This document shows positions 8,201-18,600 of a stretch of 49,275 nt of DNA, one piece after another. Source of the stretch: Planctomycetota bacterium (GTDB lineage Bacteria; Planctomycetota; Planctomycetia; JALXBF01). How positions within the stretch are numbered: position 1 is the stretch's first letter; each line of letters begins with the position of its first letter. The notes beneath the pieces were generated by a model. The model saw only the letters and a program-made list of their open reading frames with translations, was not told the origin of the DNA and did not search any database. Position numbers and translations under genes: made by a program. The stretch spans positions 1 to 49,275 of the forward strand of contig JALXBF010000122.1 in assembly GCA_026991575.1 (NCBI GenBank), given 5' to 3'.

Positions 8201-9952
8201 ATGGCTACAGACTGCGAGGCCGACGCCCATCGATGGGTTGAGGAACAGGCAGCTTGGTTGGAACCGAAGCGGATCCAGTGGTGCGACGGCAGCGACGAGG
8301 AAAGACGCTCGCTGACGGAGCTGCTCGAGCAAACCGGCAACTTCATCCCGCTAAACCACCGGCTTTACCCCAACTGCTGGCTCTATCGGAGCGATCCGCG
8401 TGATGTCGCCCGGACCGAAAAGAGCACGTTCATTGTCGTTCCGGAGCGTGACGATGCGGGCCCGACGAATAACTGGATGAGCCCTGACGAAGCACACGAA
8501 CGGGTCTGGCCGCTGTTCCGGCGAGCGATGCGCGGACGAACCATGTACGTCGTGCCGTACCTGATGGGCCCGCCCGGATCGCTGTTCTGCCGCGTCGGGA
8601 TCCAGCTCACTGATTCCCCCTACGTCGTGCTCAACATGCGCATCATGACCCGCATGGGACGCGTGGCACTCGAGGAACTCGCCCGTCAGAAACGTTTCGT
8701 CCCCGGCGTGCATGCCCTGGGAACACTCGATCCCGAGCACCGCTATATCCTCCACTTTCCCCGCACCGAGACAATCTGGAGCATCAACTCCGGCTACGGC
8801 GGGAACGCGCTTCTGGGCAAGAAGTGCTTCGGGCTGCGCATCGCCAGCTGGATCGGTCGGTGCGAAGGCTGGCTGGCTGAGCACATGCTGATTGTGGGCA
8901 TCGAGGATCCCTCCGGACGGACGCGGTACATTGCCGCCGCCTTCCCCAGTGCATGCGGCAAGACCAACCTCGCCATGCTGGTTCCGCCGAAGCAGTTCGA
9001 TGGCTACCGAGTCTGGACGGTTGGCGACGACATCGCCTGGCTACGCATCGGCCCAGACGGGCGGCTGTGGGCGGTTAATCCCGAAGCAGGCTTTTTCGGC
9101 GTCTTGAAGGGCACAAACGCCCGCACGAACCCGAACGCCGTGGCTACCTTCCAGGCCGACAGCATCTTCACCAACGCTGGCTTAACCCCCGAAAAGACAC
9201 CCTGGTGGGAAGGTTTGACCGACAGCCCCCCGCCAGGCACGGTGGACTGGCAAGGTCGCCCGTGGCGACCTGAGCTGGGGCCGGTGGCTCATCCAAACGC
9301 CCGCTTTACAGCCCCTGCTGCACGTTGCCCGTCGATCTCACCGCACTGGGAAGATCCCCAGGGCGTGCCGATCTCGGCCATCCTCTTCGGTGGCCGGCGG
9401 AAGACGTTGGTGCCCCTGGTGTATCAGGCATTCGATTGGGCTCACGGTGTGTTCCTCGGCGCTACGATGGCCTCGGAAACCACGGCCGCACAGAGCGGTG
9501 CGGTAGGTGTGGTCCGCCGCGATCCCATGGCCATGCTGCCGTTCTGCGGTTACAACATGGCCGACTACTTTGCACACTGGCTGGAAATCGGCAAGCGGCT
9601 CCGTCACCCGCCGCTGATTTTCGGTGTCAACTGGTTCCGTGTCGATGAGCAGGGACGATTCCTCTGGCCCGGTTTCGGTGAGAATCTGCGCGTGCTGCTC
9701 TGGGTCCTGGACCGGTGCGAGGGGCGCGTCGGTGCCGACGAAACACCAATCGGTTACGTGCCGCACGAACACGATATGAACCTGGAAGGACTGTCGCTGG
9801 AGCCGGGGGCTATGACCAAGTTGCTTGCCGTCGACCGCGCCGGTTGGCGCCAGGAAACGGAGGCCATCGCCGAGTACTTCGAACAGTTCGGCGACCGGTT
9901 GCCCACCGCGCTCCGATCGGAACTGGTCCAGCTGCAGAAGCGACTGGGCTGA
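8201..9952 (+). CDS. pckG: phosphoenolpyruvate carboxykinase (GTP)
   Basis: The enzyme converts oxaloacetate plus GTP to PEP, CO2 and GDP, the first committed step of gluconeogenesis, in the cytoplasm. The 583-residue product is close to the family length of about 600. Residues 247-257 read AFPSACGKTNL, the GTP-class P-loop with the reactive Cys252. K207/K208 (LLGKKCF) and H228 (AEHML) fit the metal-binding residues, and WTVGDDIAWL is the second kinase motif. PYLMGPPGS near 119-127 matches the conserved substrate-loop region. Downstream, EHDMNLEGL is also a typical family segment. The gene ends 20 bases from the convergent Fur-family gene, with only a weak 6-bp inverted repeat between them. 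Confidence 0.96.
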   Translation: MATDCEADAHRWVEEQAAWLEPKRIQWCDGSDEERRSLTELLEQTGNFIPLNHRLYPNCWLYRSDPRDVARTEKSTFIVVPERDDAGPTNNWMSPDEAHERVWPLFRRAMRGRTMYVVPYLMGPPGSLFCRVGIQLTDSPYVVLNMRIMTRMGRVALEELARQKRFVPGVHALGTLDPEHRYILHFPRTETIWSINSGYGGNALLGKKCFGLRIASWIGRCEGWLAEHMLIVGIEDPSGRTRYIAAAFPSACGKTNLAMLVPPKQFDGYRVWTVGDDIAWLRIGPDGRLWAVNPEAGFFGVLKGTNARTNPNAVATFQADSIFTNAGLTPEKTPWWEGLTDSPPPGTVDWQGRPWRPELGPVAHPNARFTAPAARCPSISPHWEDPQGVPISAILFGGRRKTLVPLVYQAFDWAHGVFLGATMASETTAAQSGAVGVVRRDPMAMLPFCGYNMADYFAHWLEIGKRLRHPPLIFGVNWFRVDEQGRFLWPGFGENLRVLLWVLDRCEGRVGADETPIGYVPHEHDMNLEGLSLEPGAMTKLLAVDRAGWRQETEAIAEYFEQFGDRLPTALRSELVQLQKRLG

Positions 9953-9972
9953 GGTCCCGACAGGCTCAGCGG

Positions 9973-10455
9973 CTAGGAAGAATTCGCCAGCGTTCGCCGT
10001 CGGTAATCGTCACGGCAATCGGGACAGACCCCGCGCACCACCATCGTGCAATCCAATACTTCAAAGCCGGTTACCTCCGCTTGCTCGCGGATGGGCCGCT
10101 CGGCCAACGGCACCCCTTCGAGGTCCTCCACGCGATCGCACAGGACGCAGATCACATGGTGGTGCTGTTCTGTGTTCGGGTCGTACCGCACGACCGCCTG
10201 CCGGTTCGGAATCCGCATGGCCAACCCCAGCTCGACCAGCGTCTCCAGCACACGGTAGACCGTTGTGCGTGAGATTCCCGGTAGACGGCGGCGCACGTCC
10301 GCGTAGAGCTGGTCAGCCGTCGGATGGTCACTGCGGCGGAGCAGCGTCTCGTAGATGACCCGCCGCTGGACCGTCACCGGCAACCGGCGGCGGTGACAGG
10401 CAACCTCAAGCTCATGTAGCTTCGCAGCAATGTGCTCTTCGTCGAATTTGGCCAT
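9973..10455 (-). CDS. Fur-family metalloregulator, PerR-like
   Basis: This 160-residue protein is a DNA-binding repressor of the Fur superfamily. Residues 20-80 form the winged helix, with the recognition-helix motif SRTTVYRVLETLVELGL. Structural zinc ligands are C103/C106 (CVLC) and C144/C147 (CPDC), and H98-H100 begin the regulatory metal region. The residue five positions after C106 is D111. In Bacillus PerR the matching position is Asp104, while Fur proteins carry Glu there, so this looks more like a peroxide sensor of the PerR type than an iron sensor. That subtype call is an inference from one position. No clear ribosome site precedes the ATG. Confidence 0.88.
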   Translation of the reverse strand: MAKFDEEHIAAKLHELEVACHRRRLPVTVQRRVIYETLLRRSDHPTADQLYADVRRRLPGISRTTVYRVLETLVELGLAMRIPNRQAVVRYDPNTEQHHHVICVLCDRVEDLEGVPLAERPIREQAEVTGFEVLDCTMVVRGVCPDCRDDYRRRTLANSS

Positions 10456-10660
10456 CTGCAGCTACGGAAGCGTTGAAATCTCAGCAAAGGCCTTTACCTC
10501 TGAATCATATGTTCGCGACCCTGGGGTGCGTTCCTGAGGCCGCCACCATGGGTCATGTGCGGGAGTCGCGCGGGCATGACCGGCACGGACGGCCCGCACA
10601 GGCAGGCCGTGCAGCATCGGCTCCTCAGCGCCTCGCCGCAACCGCGTAGTCGGCTGGTCC

Positions 10661-13600
10661 CTAGGGTGTGAACGGATCGGGTCGCAAGGCCTGCAGAATC
10701 TCTTCGGTCATCGTCTCGTACAGGTGCCGCACATGAGCCGGATCGCCTACCCCGTGGCGAGCTTCCGGGTAGATCAGCAGCCCGAACCGCTTGCCAGCCG
10801 TTGCCAGCGCATCCACCAGCTGGAGCGTATTGGCCGGGTGGACATTGTCATCGGCCATGCCGTGGATAAGAACCAGCCGACCCGATAGCGCCGCGGCCCT
10901 GGCAGCGAGCCTGGTCCGCTCGTAGCCCTGTCGGTTGTGCTGCGGCATCCGCATGTACCGCTCCGTGTAGATGGCGTCGTAGTTGCGCCAGTCGGTCACG
11001 GGGGCCCCCGCAATGGCCAGGCGGAACGCCTTGGAGTGCAACGCAGCAAAAGCCGACATGTAACCGCCGTAGCTCCAGCCGTGGATCGCCATCCGCTGCG
11101 AATCGGCCCACCCCTGGCGCTGCAGCCACTGCAAGCTGTCCAGCAGATCGCGCAGCTCCACGAAGCCCATCTGACCATAGATGCGATGGGTGTGCTTGAT
11201 GCCTTTCAGCGACGAGGCGCGGTTATCGCACAACCAGACCAGGATGCCACGCTGGGCGAGGTACTGGAACCACAGCATGCGTGATCCCGCCCAGCGACGC
11301 TGGACCACCGGCGCCTGCGGGCCACCGTACACATAGCAGAAAACCGGATAGCGGTGCCCCTGCTTGAACCCCACCGGCAGGACGACCATGCACTCCAGCG
11401 GCATGCCATCCCGGGCAGGAACACGCAAGAAGCGGGTCTGGCCCCGGCGCACGTGCCGGTGGTAGTCGACAAGGTTTGGCTCGATGGCCCAAAGTCGCCG
11501 GCCGGTCGCGTCATGCAGCCAGGCTGCTGGCGGGGTAAGCTCGTTGCTGAAGTAATCGACGTAATAGGCCATGTTCGGCGCAAACCGGGCGCGGTGCGAA
11601 TAGCGGAGATCCGACAGGCGCCGGATGCGACCGGAGGCAAGCTCCAAACGGTACAACTGCGCCGCGATCGGTGAATCCTTCATGCCGCGGAAGTACACGT
11701 ATCGGCCGTCGGGCGAGACGCCATAGAGTTCGACCACATCCCAGTCACCTGTGGTCACCGCCGAGGTACTTCCGCGTTCGGTGTCCACGAGGTAGATGTG
11801 ACGGTTGCCGGTGCGATCACTTAGCCAGAGGAAGCGGTGCTCGTCCAACCAGACCGGCTCACCGAGCACCTCCACCCAGGCCTCCGACCTTTCTTCGACC
11901 AGTGTCCGGCGGATGGTACCATCCAGACCGGTTTCGATCAGCTTCAACCAGGTCTGCTCCCGGTCCTGCAACTGGAACAGCAACTGCCGGCCACTTGGGT
12001 GGAAGCCGACACGAACGACGAGGCGGTCGCCGGGCAAGACGGTATCGAGCGGCACCCAGGAGATTCGCCCCCCTCTGGCAGGTACGATGCCAAGTTTCAC
12101 GGTAGGCAGCGGATCACCTGCCTTCGGGTAGAACTCCTGCTCCAGGTGCGCGCGATAGGGTAGGTGCCGCACGATTGGATACCGGTGGACGCGCGACTCA
12201 TCGAGATAGAGGAAGGCCAGATGGCGGCTGTCCGGCGACCACCAGTAGCCTCGGTAGTTGCCTCGTCCGTAGAGTTCTTCCTGATACACCCAGTCGAGCT
12301 TGCCGTAGCGGTGGGCCTCGTCTCCTGCCGGCGTCAACCGTCGCTCCCTGCGGCGCCGGAGGTCATAGACGTAGAGCGTGAACTCTTTCACGTAGGCCAG
12401 CATGCGGCCGTCGGGGCTGAAGCTGACGAGTTCCTCTCGGGCCGGATCGTGCGTGAGACGAGTCACCGTAGCGCGGACGAGGTCGACCAGGTAGAGATCA
12501 TCCCCCGCCATGATCACGCCGGCTCGGCCATCGGACCTAAGCACGTCCCAGCCGCGGGCAGCCAATCGTGCCGCGTCGGCCGGACCGATGCCGGGAAGCG
12601 AGGTCCAAGCTTCAGCTAGTGCCTGGCGATCGTAAGCGGGCTCCTCGGCGCCGCTACGCGCGTCGATGCGTAACCAACCCTGGCCCGTGCGCAGCAGGTA
12701 GTGATGGCCATCCGAAAGCCAATGTACCACCGGTGGGAACCGTCCCGAAAAGGGAATGCGTCGCTCCGGGCCGTAGATCATCTCCAGCGTGAGACGGAGC
12801 GAGGGCGGCACGTCCTGCACCCGCCTCAGGCTCAGCGCCGCCCGTTTCGGCAAGGCCACCACCGGTAGCGGTTTGCCTGGAGCAATCCGATGATCCAGGA
12901 AGTTCCACATGAGCAAGTTGTCATGAGCGGTTGGATCGAGCAGGGTCACCGCCAGCGGGCTGCGCACGGGAACGATGTAGGTGCCCTGGCGTAAGGTCCG
13001 CTCGTCGCGTGTCCGGTTCACGGCCACGCGCACCAGCCGATGCCCTTCAAAGCTCGCGCCACGGTCGACCTTCTCCACGACGAACCGCTCGACCGTGACG
13101 GACACGTCACGCCGGAGCCGATACACGGCCAGTCCGTGCCAGAGTAACCGCTCGACCAGCCTGCTTTCCTGAGAATCGATCGCGTATGCCCACGGTGCCG
13201 CAACGACGCGCGTTGGTTTGACCCGACCCTCATACGGCAACCGCAGCACGCGGTCCTCTGCATCGTTGCCTGGCACGATTAGTTCCACGGTACCCTGCTG
13301 CGTGAGCGTGCCGTCGACGGGCATGCTCTGACCGGGCTTGATGCGCCGGGCGGCGGTGCGCAGCGCGTTCATCTCGCGCGCTTGTTCGGCCGTGAAGTCC
13401 AGGACGCTCTCCAGGAACAGCCGGGTAGCTCGGATCCGTTCACGAAACGGTGTTCTGGCGTAGACCTCGCTGAGCAGGGCGAACGTTCCGCGCAGCCCCA
13501 TGTACTCGGTGCTGTAGCGCGCACCGAACCCGAACGTTCGCCACGCAGCACGTCCGTTGGCGAAGTTTCCGTAGTAAGTAGCAGCGACGCCGTGATCGGC

Positions 13601-14284
13601 CAGCCGGCGGCGCACCTCCGGGAGCAGCCGATCCCGCAGATACTGGACCACGGCATGGGGCACGGCGGGATGGTGCGGAACGTCGAACAGCAATTGGTGC
13701 TGATGGGTGGCACCGTTGGTCGTGTGGGTATCGATGAACAGCAGCGGATCGAGGCGGTTGGCCAACTGGACGAGTGCACGGACTTCGGGCGTTTCGAGCT
13801 TGACGAAGTCCCGGTTCAGGTTCAACCGCTGGGCGTTGTGGCGCACGCCCATGCCGGCCACCGGCCCAAGCTGATGCCTGCGATGCCGCTTGCCGCGGCG
13901 AGCGTTTCCGTCGACGTTGAAATCCGGGACGACAACTAGGCGCAGGCGGTGGATCCAGCGGGGGGAGCTACGCGCTGCCTCGCCACGCACAAGCTCTAGC
14001 AGCGCCTCCTTGCCGGCGCACTCACCGGCGTGGATGCCGCCAAGCAGCAGGACGGCGGGTCCAGCACCGGCCTCAACCGCCCAGATCGGTCGGCCCTCGA
14101 CCGAGCGGCCAATCTGCTGCAGCCGAAACCGGTCGTCCCGCTGGGCGATGGCACGGAGGAACTGATGCACGTCGGCCGGAGACGACGTAGCCCGATAGTC
14201 GGACCGCTCCGCTCGGGTACGCGGTAGGCCGTCTGCGGCCAGAGCGGTGGCAACGGCAAGCGTAGCGAGTGCCGTGGCACACAT
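10661..14284 (-). CDS. secreted M14 carboxypeptidase-like / S9 dipeptidyl-peptidase fusion
   Basis: The ATG at 14284 has an AGAAGGG ribosome site and opens a 1207-residue protein with a Sec signal (LATLAVATALA). Residues about 25-310 are an M14 zinc-peptidase domain: GGIHAGE supplies H85 and E88, H187 lies in FIDTHTTNG, and NLNRDF carries the substrate-binding Arg. RYSTEYMGLRG and LLSE follow the pattern of bacterial M14 peptidases, with E273 a candidate catalytic Glu. After a linker of about 250 residues comes a DPP-IV-type propeller (SFSPDGRMLAYVKEFTLYVY, WWSPDSRHLAFLYLDES). The C-terminus is an S9 hydrolase: S1071 in GWSYGGYM, D1145/D1146 in MADDNVHP, and H1177 in EARHGVG. Both peptidases appear to keep their catalytic residues. 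It probably degrades peptides in the periplasm; the joining of the two activities in one chain is unusual. Confidence 0.88.
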   Translation of the reverse strand: MCATALATLAVATALAADGLPRTRAERSDYRATSSPADVHQFLRAIAQRDDRFRLQQIGRSVEGRPIWAVEAGAGPAVLLLGGIHAGECAGKEALLELVRGEAARSSPRWIHRLRLVVVPDFNVDGNARRGKRHRRHQLGPVAGMGVRHNAQRLNLNRDFVKLETPEVRALVQLANRLDPLLFIDTHTTNGATHQHQLLFDVPHHPAVPHAVVQYLRDRLLPEVRRRLADHGVAATYYGNFANGRAAWRTFGFGARYSTEYMGLRGTFALLSEVYARTPFRERIRATRLFLESVLDFTAEQAREMNALRTAARRIKPGQSMPVDGTLTQQGTVELIVPGNDAEDRVLRLPYEGRVKPTRVVAAPWAYAIDSQESRLVERLLWHGLAVYRLRRDVSVTVERFVVEKVDRGASFEGHRLVRVAVNRTRDERTLRQGTYIVPVRSPLAVTLLDPTAHDNLLMWNFLDHRIAPGKPLPVVALPKRAALSLRRVQDVPPSLRLTLEMIYGPERRIPFSGRFPPVVHWLSDGHHYLLRTGQGWLRIDARSGAEEPAYDRQALAEAWTSLPGIGPADAARLAARGWDVLRSDGRAGVIMAGDDLYLVDLVRATVTRLTHDPAREELVSFSPDGRMLAYVKEFTLYVYDLRRRRERRLTPAGDEAHRYGKLDWVYQEELYGRGNYRGYWWSPDSRHLAFLYLDESRVHRYPIVRHLPYRAHLEQEFYPKAGDPLPTVKLGIVPARGGRISWVPLDTVLPGDRLVVRVGFHPSGRQLLFQLQDREQTWLKLIETGLDGTIRRTLVEERSEAWVEVLGEPVWLDEHRFLWLSDRTGNRHIYLVDTERGSTSAVTTGDWDVVELYGVSPDGRYVYFRGMKDSPIAAQLYRLELASGRIRRLSDLRYSHRARFAPNMAYYVDYFSNELTPPAAWLHDATGRRLWAIEPNLVDYHRHVRRGQTRFLRVPARDGMPLECMVVLPVGFKQGHRYPVFCYVYGGPQAPVVQRRWAGSRMLWFQYLAQRGILVWLCDNRASSLKGIKHTHRIYGQMGFVELRDLLDSLQWLQRQGWADSQRMAIHGWSYGGYMSAFAALHSKAFRLAIAGAPVTDWRNYDAIYTERYMRMPQHNRQGYERTRLAARAAALSGRLVLIHGMADDNVHPANTLQLVDALATAGKRFGLLIYPEARHGVGDPAHVRHLYETMTEEILQALRPDPFTP

Positions 14285-14475
14285 CAAACGACCCTTCTGG
14301 CGCGCGGTTCGGTTCTGGTGGCAGGGTAGGCGTTCGGGCAAACGGTCGGAGGAGCCGTCCGTGCTGCAGGGGGGAGGCGATTCGCCGACGGCCGGCAGCA
14401 TCGCGCTGGCCGCCCTTGCCTAGTCCGGCCAGCTCCCCCTAGTTTCGTCGGCATCGCAAATGGGCGTACATTCCC

Positions 14476-14504
14476 TTGACTCACTAGGTTCACGATTGTA
14501 TCCT
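14476..14504 (+). promoter_or_regulatory. sigma70-type promoter for the Cys/Lys-rich protein
   Basis: TTGACT (14476-14481) and TATCCT (14499-14504) are separated by exactly 17 bases. Transcription would start near 14511, leaving a leader of about 115 bases that contains a small inverted repeat (CGCCCGATTTGGGCGG, about 14605-14620) just before the ribosome site. Confidence 0.55.
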
Positions 14505-14627
14505 AAGCACGGACAACGGCCGTAGTGATTCTGACGGTTGGACTGCTTCGGTGGTGATGCGGGGCATGGTGTGGACGATTGGTAGCATCTAGGGTCTGCA
14601 ACACGCCCGATTTGGGCGGGGAGTGGA

Positions 14628-15089
14628 ATGATGAACACCCTATTTGTGGCTGTCGCCGTTGCGACGCTCGGTTGTCATGGCTGCGCGCCGGTGGCCAAGT
14701 GCGGCCATGCGGCCAAGGTCGAGTGCGCGCCGATCAAGATTTCCCTGCCGAAGATTTGCCTGCCGAAGATCGAACTACCGAAGCTTGACTGCGTCAAGAA
14801 GGTTAGCTGCGCGAAGCCAGTCAAGGTAAAGAAGTGCTGCGAGGTCAAGAAGGTTACCAAGAAGATCGAGAGCAAGGGCTGCTTCAAGCTCGTTAAGCCG
14901 AAGTGCTGTCTGCTGGGCTGCCTCGGCATCCATCGTCCGAGCTGCGCAGCGGCAGCCGGGAAGAAGGCCGAAGTAGAGAAGGCTCCGGCACCCGCACCTA
15001 AGCCGGCACCCGCACCGAAGCCGGCCCCGGCTCCAAAGCCGGCGCCTGCTCCAAAGCCGGCGGCCAAACCGGCACCACAGGGCAAGTAA
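14628..15089 (+). CDS. small secreted Cys/Lys-rich protein with PAPAPK tail
   Basis: The 153-residue product starts at an ATGATG preceded by GGGGAG. It has a short hydrophobic N-terminus ending in LGCHGC, which may be a signal peptide or a weak lipobox. The body holds 14 cysteines in a lysine-rich background with a repeated theme (SLPKICLPKIELPKLD; KKCCEVKKV; KPKCCLLGC). The last 50 residues are a tandem PAPAPKP repeat, typical of wall-spanning or extended linkers. I recognise no family. Disulfide crosslinking or metal binding in the planctomycete envelope is a reasonable guess. It has its own promoter at 14476 and a hairpin terminator at 15256, so it is a single-gene unit and probably well expressed. 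Confidence 0.7.
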   Translation: MMNTLFVAVAVATLGCHGCAPVAKCGHAAKVECAPIKISLPKICLPKIELPKLDCVKKVSCAKPVKVKKCCEVKKVTKKIESKGCFKLVKPKCCLLGCLGIHRPSCAAAAGKKAEVEKAPAPAPKPAPAPKPAPAPKPAPAPKPAAKPAPQGK

Positions 15090-15255
15090 CCGGCCCACCG
15101 GCCAGGACGTTCCGGGGCCTGGCCATCCGATCAATCCGTAGTACACGCTGCGGTGAGGAGGAACGGGAAGTTCGGCGCGAGGGAGAGCGGAACGCGTTGG
15201 TCATCCTGCCTTCTGAGACCCGCCCCGCAAAACCAACCGAAGCAAGCAGTCTGGA

Positions 15256-15290
15256 GCCTCGACCGCCGCGGCGGCGGTCGAGGCTTTCTT
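15256..15290 (+). terminator. intrinsic terminator downstream of the Cys/Lys-rich gene
   Basis: GCCTCGACCGCCGC (15256-15269) pairs perfectly with GCGGCGGTCGAGGC (15271-15284) and is followed by TTTCTT. It lies about 165 bases after the stop codon. Confidence 0.75.
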
Positions 15291-15655
15291 GATGCGCTTC
15301 GACGCAGAGTTCCGACCCGGTCGCGCCGCGGCATCAGCACGTCGGCGACGCTCCGGTAGCCAGTCCCGGCGCCGCCAGCAGCGGCGGACCGGCTGGCAGC
15401 AGCGTTCGCAACCGCGATGGTCGCACACGAACTGAGTGCTGCGGGGCAGCGTAACCAATTCGGTAGCCTGCCGGCGCGCGCAGGAGGGTCTGAGTGTGCG
15501 CGGTGGGCAGCCGGGCCAGGCCGCGCGGGCCGAGCCGCAGCAGGGCGTCCCCAGCGGCTACACGCCACGGCCGGGGGGAGTGTGCGTTTTCCGAAAGAAA
15601 CCGTCGGCGTCGACAGCAACCGCCACAGGCATCGAGCAGCTCGAGGGTGGAGACG
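15291..15655. other. intergenic region, no gene seen
   Basis: The frame of the following membrane-protein gene stays open back to 15494, but this part is arginine/serine-rich with no ribosome site or family likeness, so it is treated as non-coding. No clear promoter is visible. Confidence 0.4.
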
Positions 15656-18600
15656 GTGACTGAACAAGTGAAGCAGAACGGCCGGTCGGCAGGCATCGAA
15701 CAGGCCCCAGTGCAGGCTGCCGAGGAACAGCCGGTCGACGAACCGGGACGGCAGCACGAGGCTCCGCCGCAAAAGCAGCCGCTAACACCCGATGCGCTCG
15801 AACGGGAAAACCGCCAGGGTGACCGGGCAATCGCCCTGCTCGTTACGCTGCTCGGCATCGGCCTGGGCGCCTTCACCATCGCGGACACTTCGATCTGGCG
15901 ACACCTGAAGACCGGCTGGTACGTGCAGCATGTGGGTATTCCGCGCACCGACACGCTGAGCTTTGCAACCGAGGGTCAGCGGTGGATCGCCGACAGCTGG
16001 CTATACGACTGGGCGCTGTATCGGGGAGAGCAGATCGAGTCGCGCCGCAACGCGCTTGCGCTAGCAACGCGGTTCGAGACGGAGTTGCACCGCCGCTCCG
16101 AACCAATCGAGGAGGAAGGGATCACCCGGCCAGCGGTCACTGAGGAAGGCCGTCAGCAAGTGCTGAAGGCAATTGCGGGCCTGCGCCAAGCAGCCCGATC
16201 GGGTGACACTACTCAGATGCGCTGGGCTGCCGAAGAGCTGATACGGGCCGCCGATGAAGCAGACATCAGACTGGCGCCGACACCGGACGACACTGCCGCC
16301 TTGATCACCTTGAAGTGGCTTAGCGTGGCCCGCGCGGCCTGCTGGGGGCTAATCGTTGCAGTGCTGCTGACGCTGCGGCATGCCGGCCCGACGCTGTGGT
16401 GGACTGCCGTGTGCGTCGCGCTGGCGCTGGTGTCGCTGTTGAGCTACGTGGACAGCGGGCCGATCAATCTGACGCTCTTGTTCCTGGCGATCGAGCTGGC
16501 CGTGCTGCACCGGGCGACCACACGGGGCGCTGGCTGGCTCTGGCTGCTCATTCCGCTCTTTGCGCTCTGGGCCAACGTGCACACCTGGTTCGCACTGGGC
16601 GTACTGGTGGCCTGGCTGTTCGTGATGGGCGAAACACTTGTGCCGCCGGACCAGGTTGGCGACCGCAAGCGGCCGCTCCAGTGGCGTTCGGCTCTGGTGC
16701 CGGTAGCGGTGGCCACCGCTGCGACGTTCCTGACACCATACGGGCCACTTGTCTGGGTGAATCCGCTGCAGTGGGCGTCGGTCGTGCTGGAGCCAGAGCA
16801 CTTCCAGGGCACGAGCCGCCTGTTCCTGGTGGACCTGGGCTTTGTGCCGATTGCTTCCGCCCGGTTTGTGCGTCAGGCGCAGATCCCGCCGGCCCTGGCG
16901 GCCTGTGCCCTGACGGTCATCCTCGCAGCCGTCTCCTTCTGGTTGCCGCGAGTGCCGTTCAGCCTCGGCCGGCTGCTGCTTCTGGTGACGGCCGTCGCGC
17001 TGTCGGCGGTGGCGGTGCGGAACTTGCCGTTGACGTCGATGTTGGCCACCTTTGTGCTGATCCTGAACGGCCAAGAGTGGTTCCTGAACCGCTTTGGCAC
17101 GCAGACGCGCATCAGCAGGCCGTGGGTGCTGTGGTCTCGGTTAGGCCGGGTGGTCACGGTCCTGGTGCTGCTGGTGTTCTCGTTCCTGGCGCTGTCGGGC
17201 CGGGTGGGGGTGCGAGTCGGCCGAATGGGTTGGGGACTGGAATGGGGCATCTACGATGTGCCGCTAGCGCGGGAGGTGCGCCAGCTCGGGCTGCACGGGC
17301 GGCTGCTGAACACCACCCCCCTTCAGGGGGATTTGCTGCTGTGGTACAACCGCTCCACGGACAACAACTACCAGGTCTTCTTCGACAGTCGCCTGTCGCT
17401 GCATCGGCCTCGCCTGGAGGAGATCTACGACTTTTTCCTGAGGATGAGCCGCGCGGAGGTAACCACCGAAGAGCTGAATGAGATGAAAGTGACGGCCGTG
17501 GCGCTGAACCGGAGGATTTCTCCTGTGCGGCCAAGCTTCGAGAACACGTTCCGCCGTCTGTCCGATTCACCCGACTGGGTTCTGGTCGACGTTGCGCCGA
17601 CGGCCGCCGTCTTTGCCCGGATCGACTCAGCCGTGACACCCGATCTGAGCGCCGACGTTGAGTTGGCAAAGAAACGGCGCGTGGATCCGTCGCAACTGGC
17701 GTTCAAGCAGCACACGCGCCGCATCCCGGAACTGCCACCTGGACCACCCCCTCCGATCCGCCCTCCAACGCTGATCGATCGACTCTGGCCGTTCCTGCGC
17801 GTGAACCGGCACGTGGAATCGTTCCGAGCACACCATTGGATGCTTGTCAGCAGCGAGCTGCCTGGACCGGCCGAGTGCCTGCTCGCGATGCGCACGGCGC
17901 GGCGGGCAACGGCAGCCGCCCCCGCATCACCCACCGCCTGGTACGCCTACTACCAGGCATGCAGCATCCTGCTGCAGCATGAGCGTGCCATTGCGCGGAC
18001 ACAGCTGGCCGTGCACCAGGTGCGCATCCAAGAACTGCTGGCCGCGCTCGATCAGATCGTTTCGCTGGTGCCCAACTGGCTCGAACCTCGCCTGGCACTG
18101 GCTTACTGGTACGAGCAACTCGGCTACGTAGACCTGGCCGCCGAACACTACGGCGTGGCACTGCAGTTGATTTCGCCAAGCGACCCGGGCTACGCGGACG
18201 TGCAGGCCAGCTACAACCAGCTGCAGGCGATGGTGGATGAGATGAGACGGACGCTGGCGGATCCGGAGAATATGCTGCCCAGCCCGGAATTGCGTGCCCA
18301 GGTGGCTGCCGGACGCGGGTTCCTGAAGCTGGCCATCGAGCAGATCACCCAGGAGCGTGGCCCAGTTGGCTCCGGTGACGTTGATAGCGGTATCCTGAGC
18401 GACTACTACATCCGAGCCGGCCTGGTCGCCGATGCGTTCGACACCCTGCTACAGATGCGGTCTGCGTCTGCCCTGGAACGGATGACACCAGGGCTGTTCG
18501 AAGAGAAGTGGGGCATGGTCCATCTGATGCGCGGCGACTACCGGCGTGCGAAACGCTACTGGGAAAGCTCTCTGGCCAAGCAGCGTCACGCATTGGCGGA

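Noticed and set aside
15000-15065. Tandem DNA repeat that could suggest a CRISPR or satellite
   Set aside because: It encodes the PAPAPK repeat in frame; there are no spacers. No CRISPR array is seen anywhere in the window.
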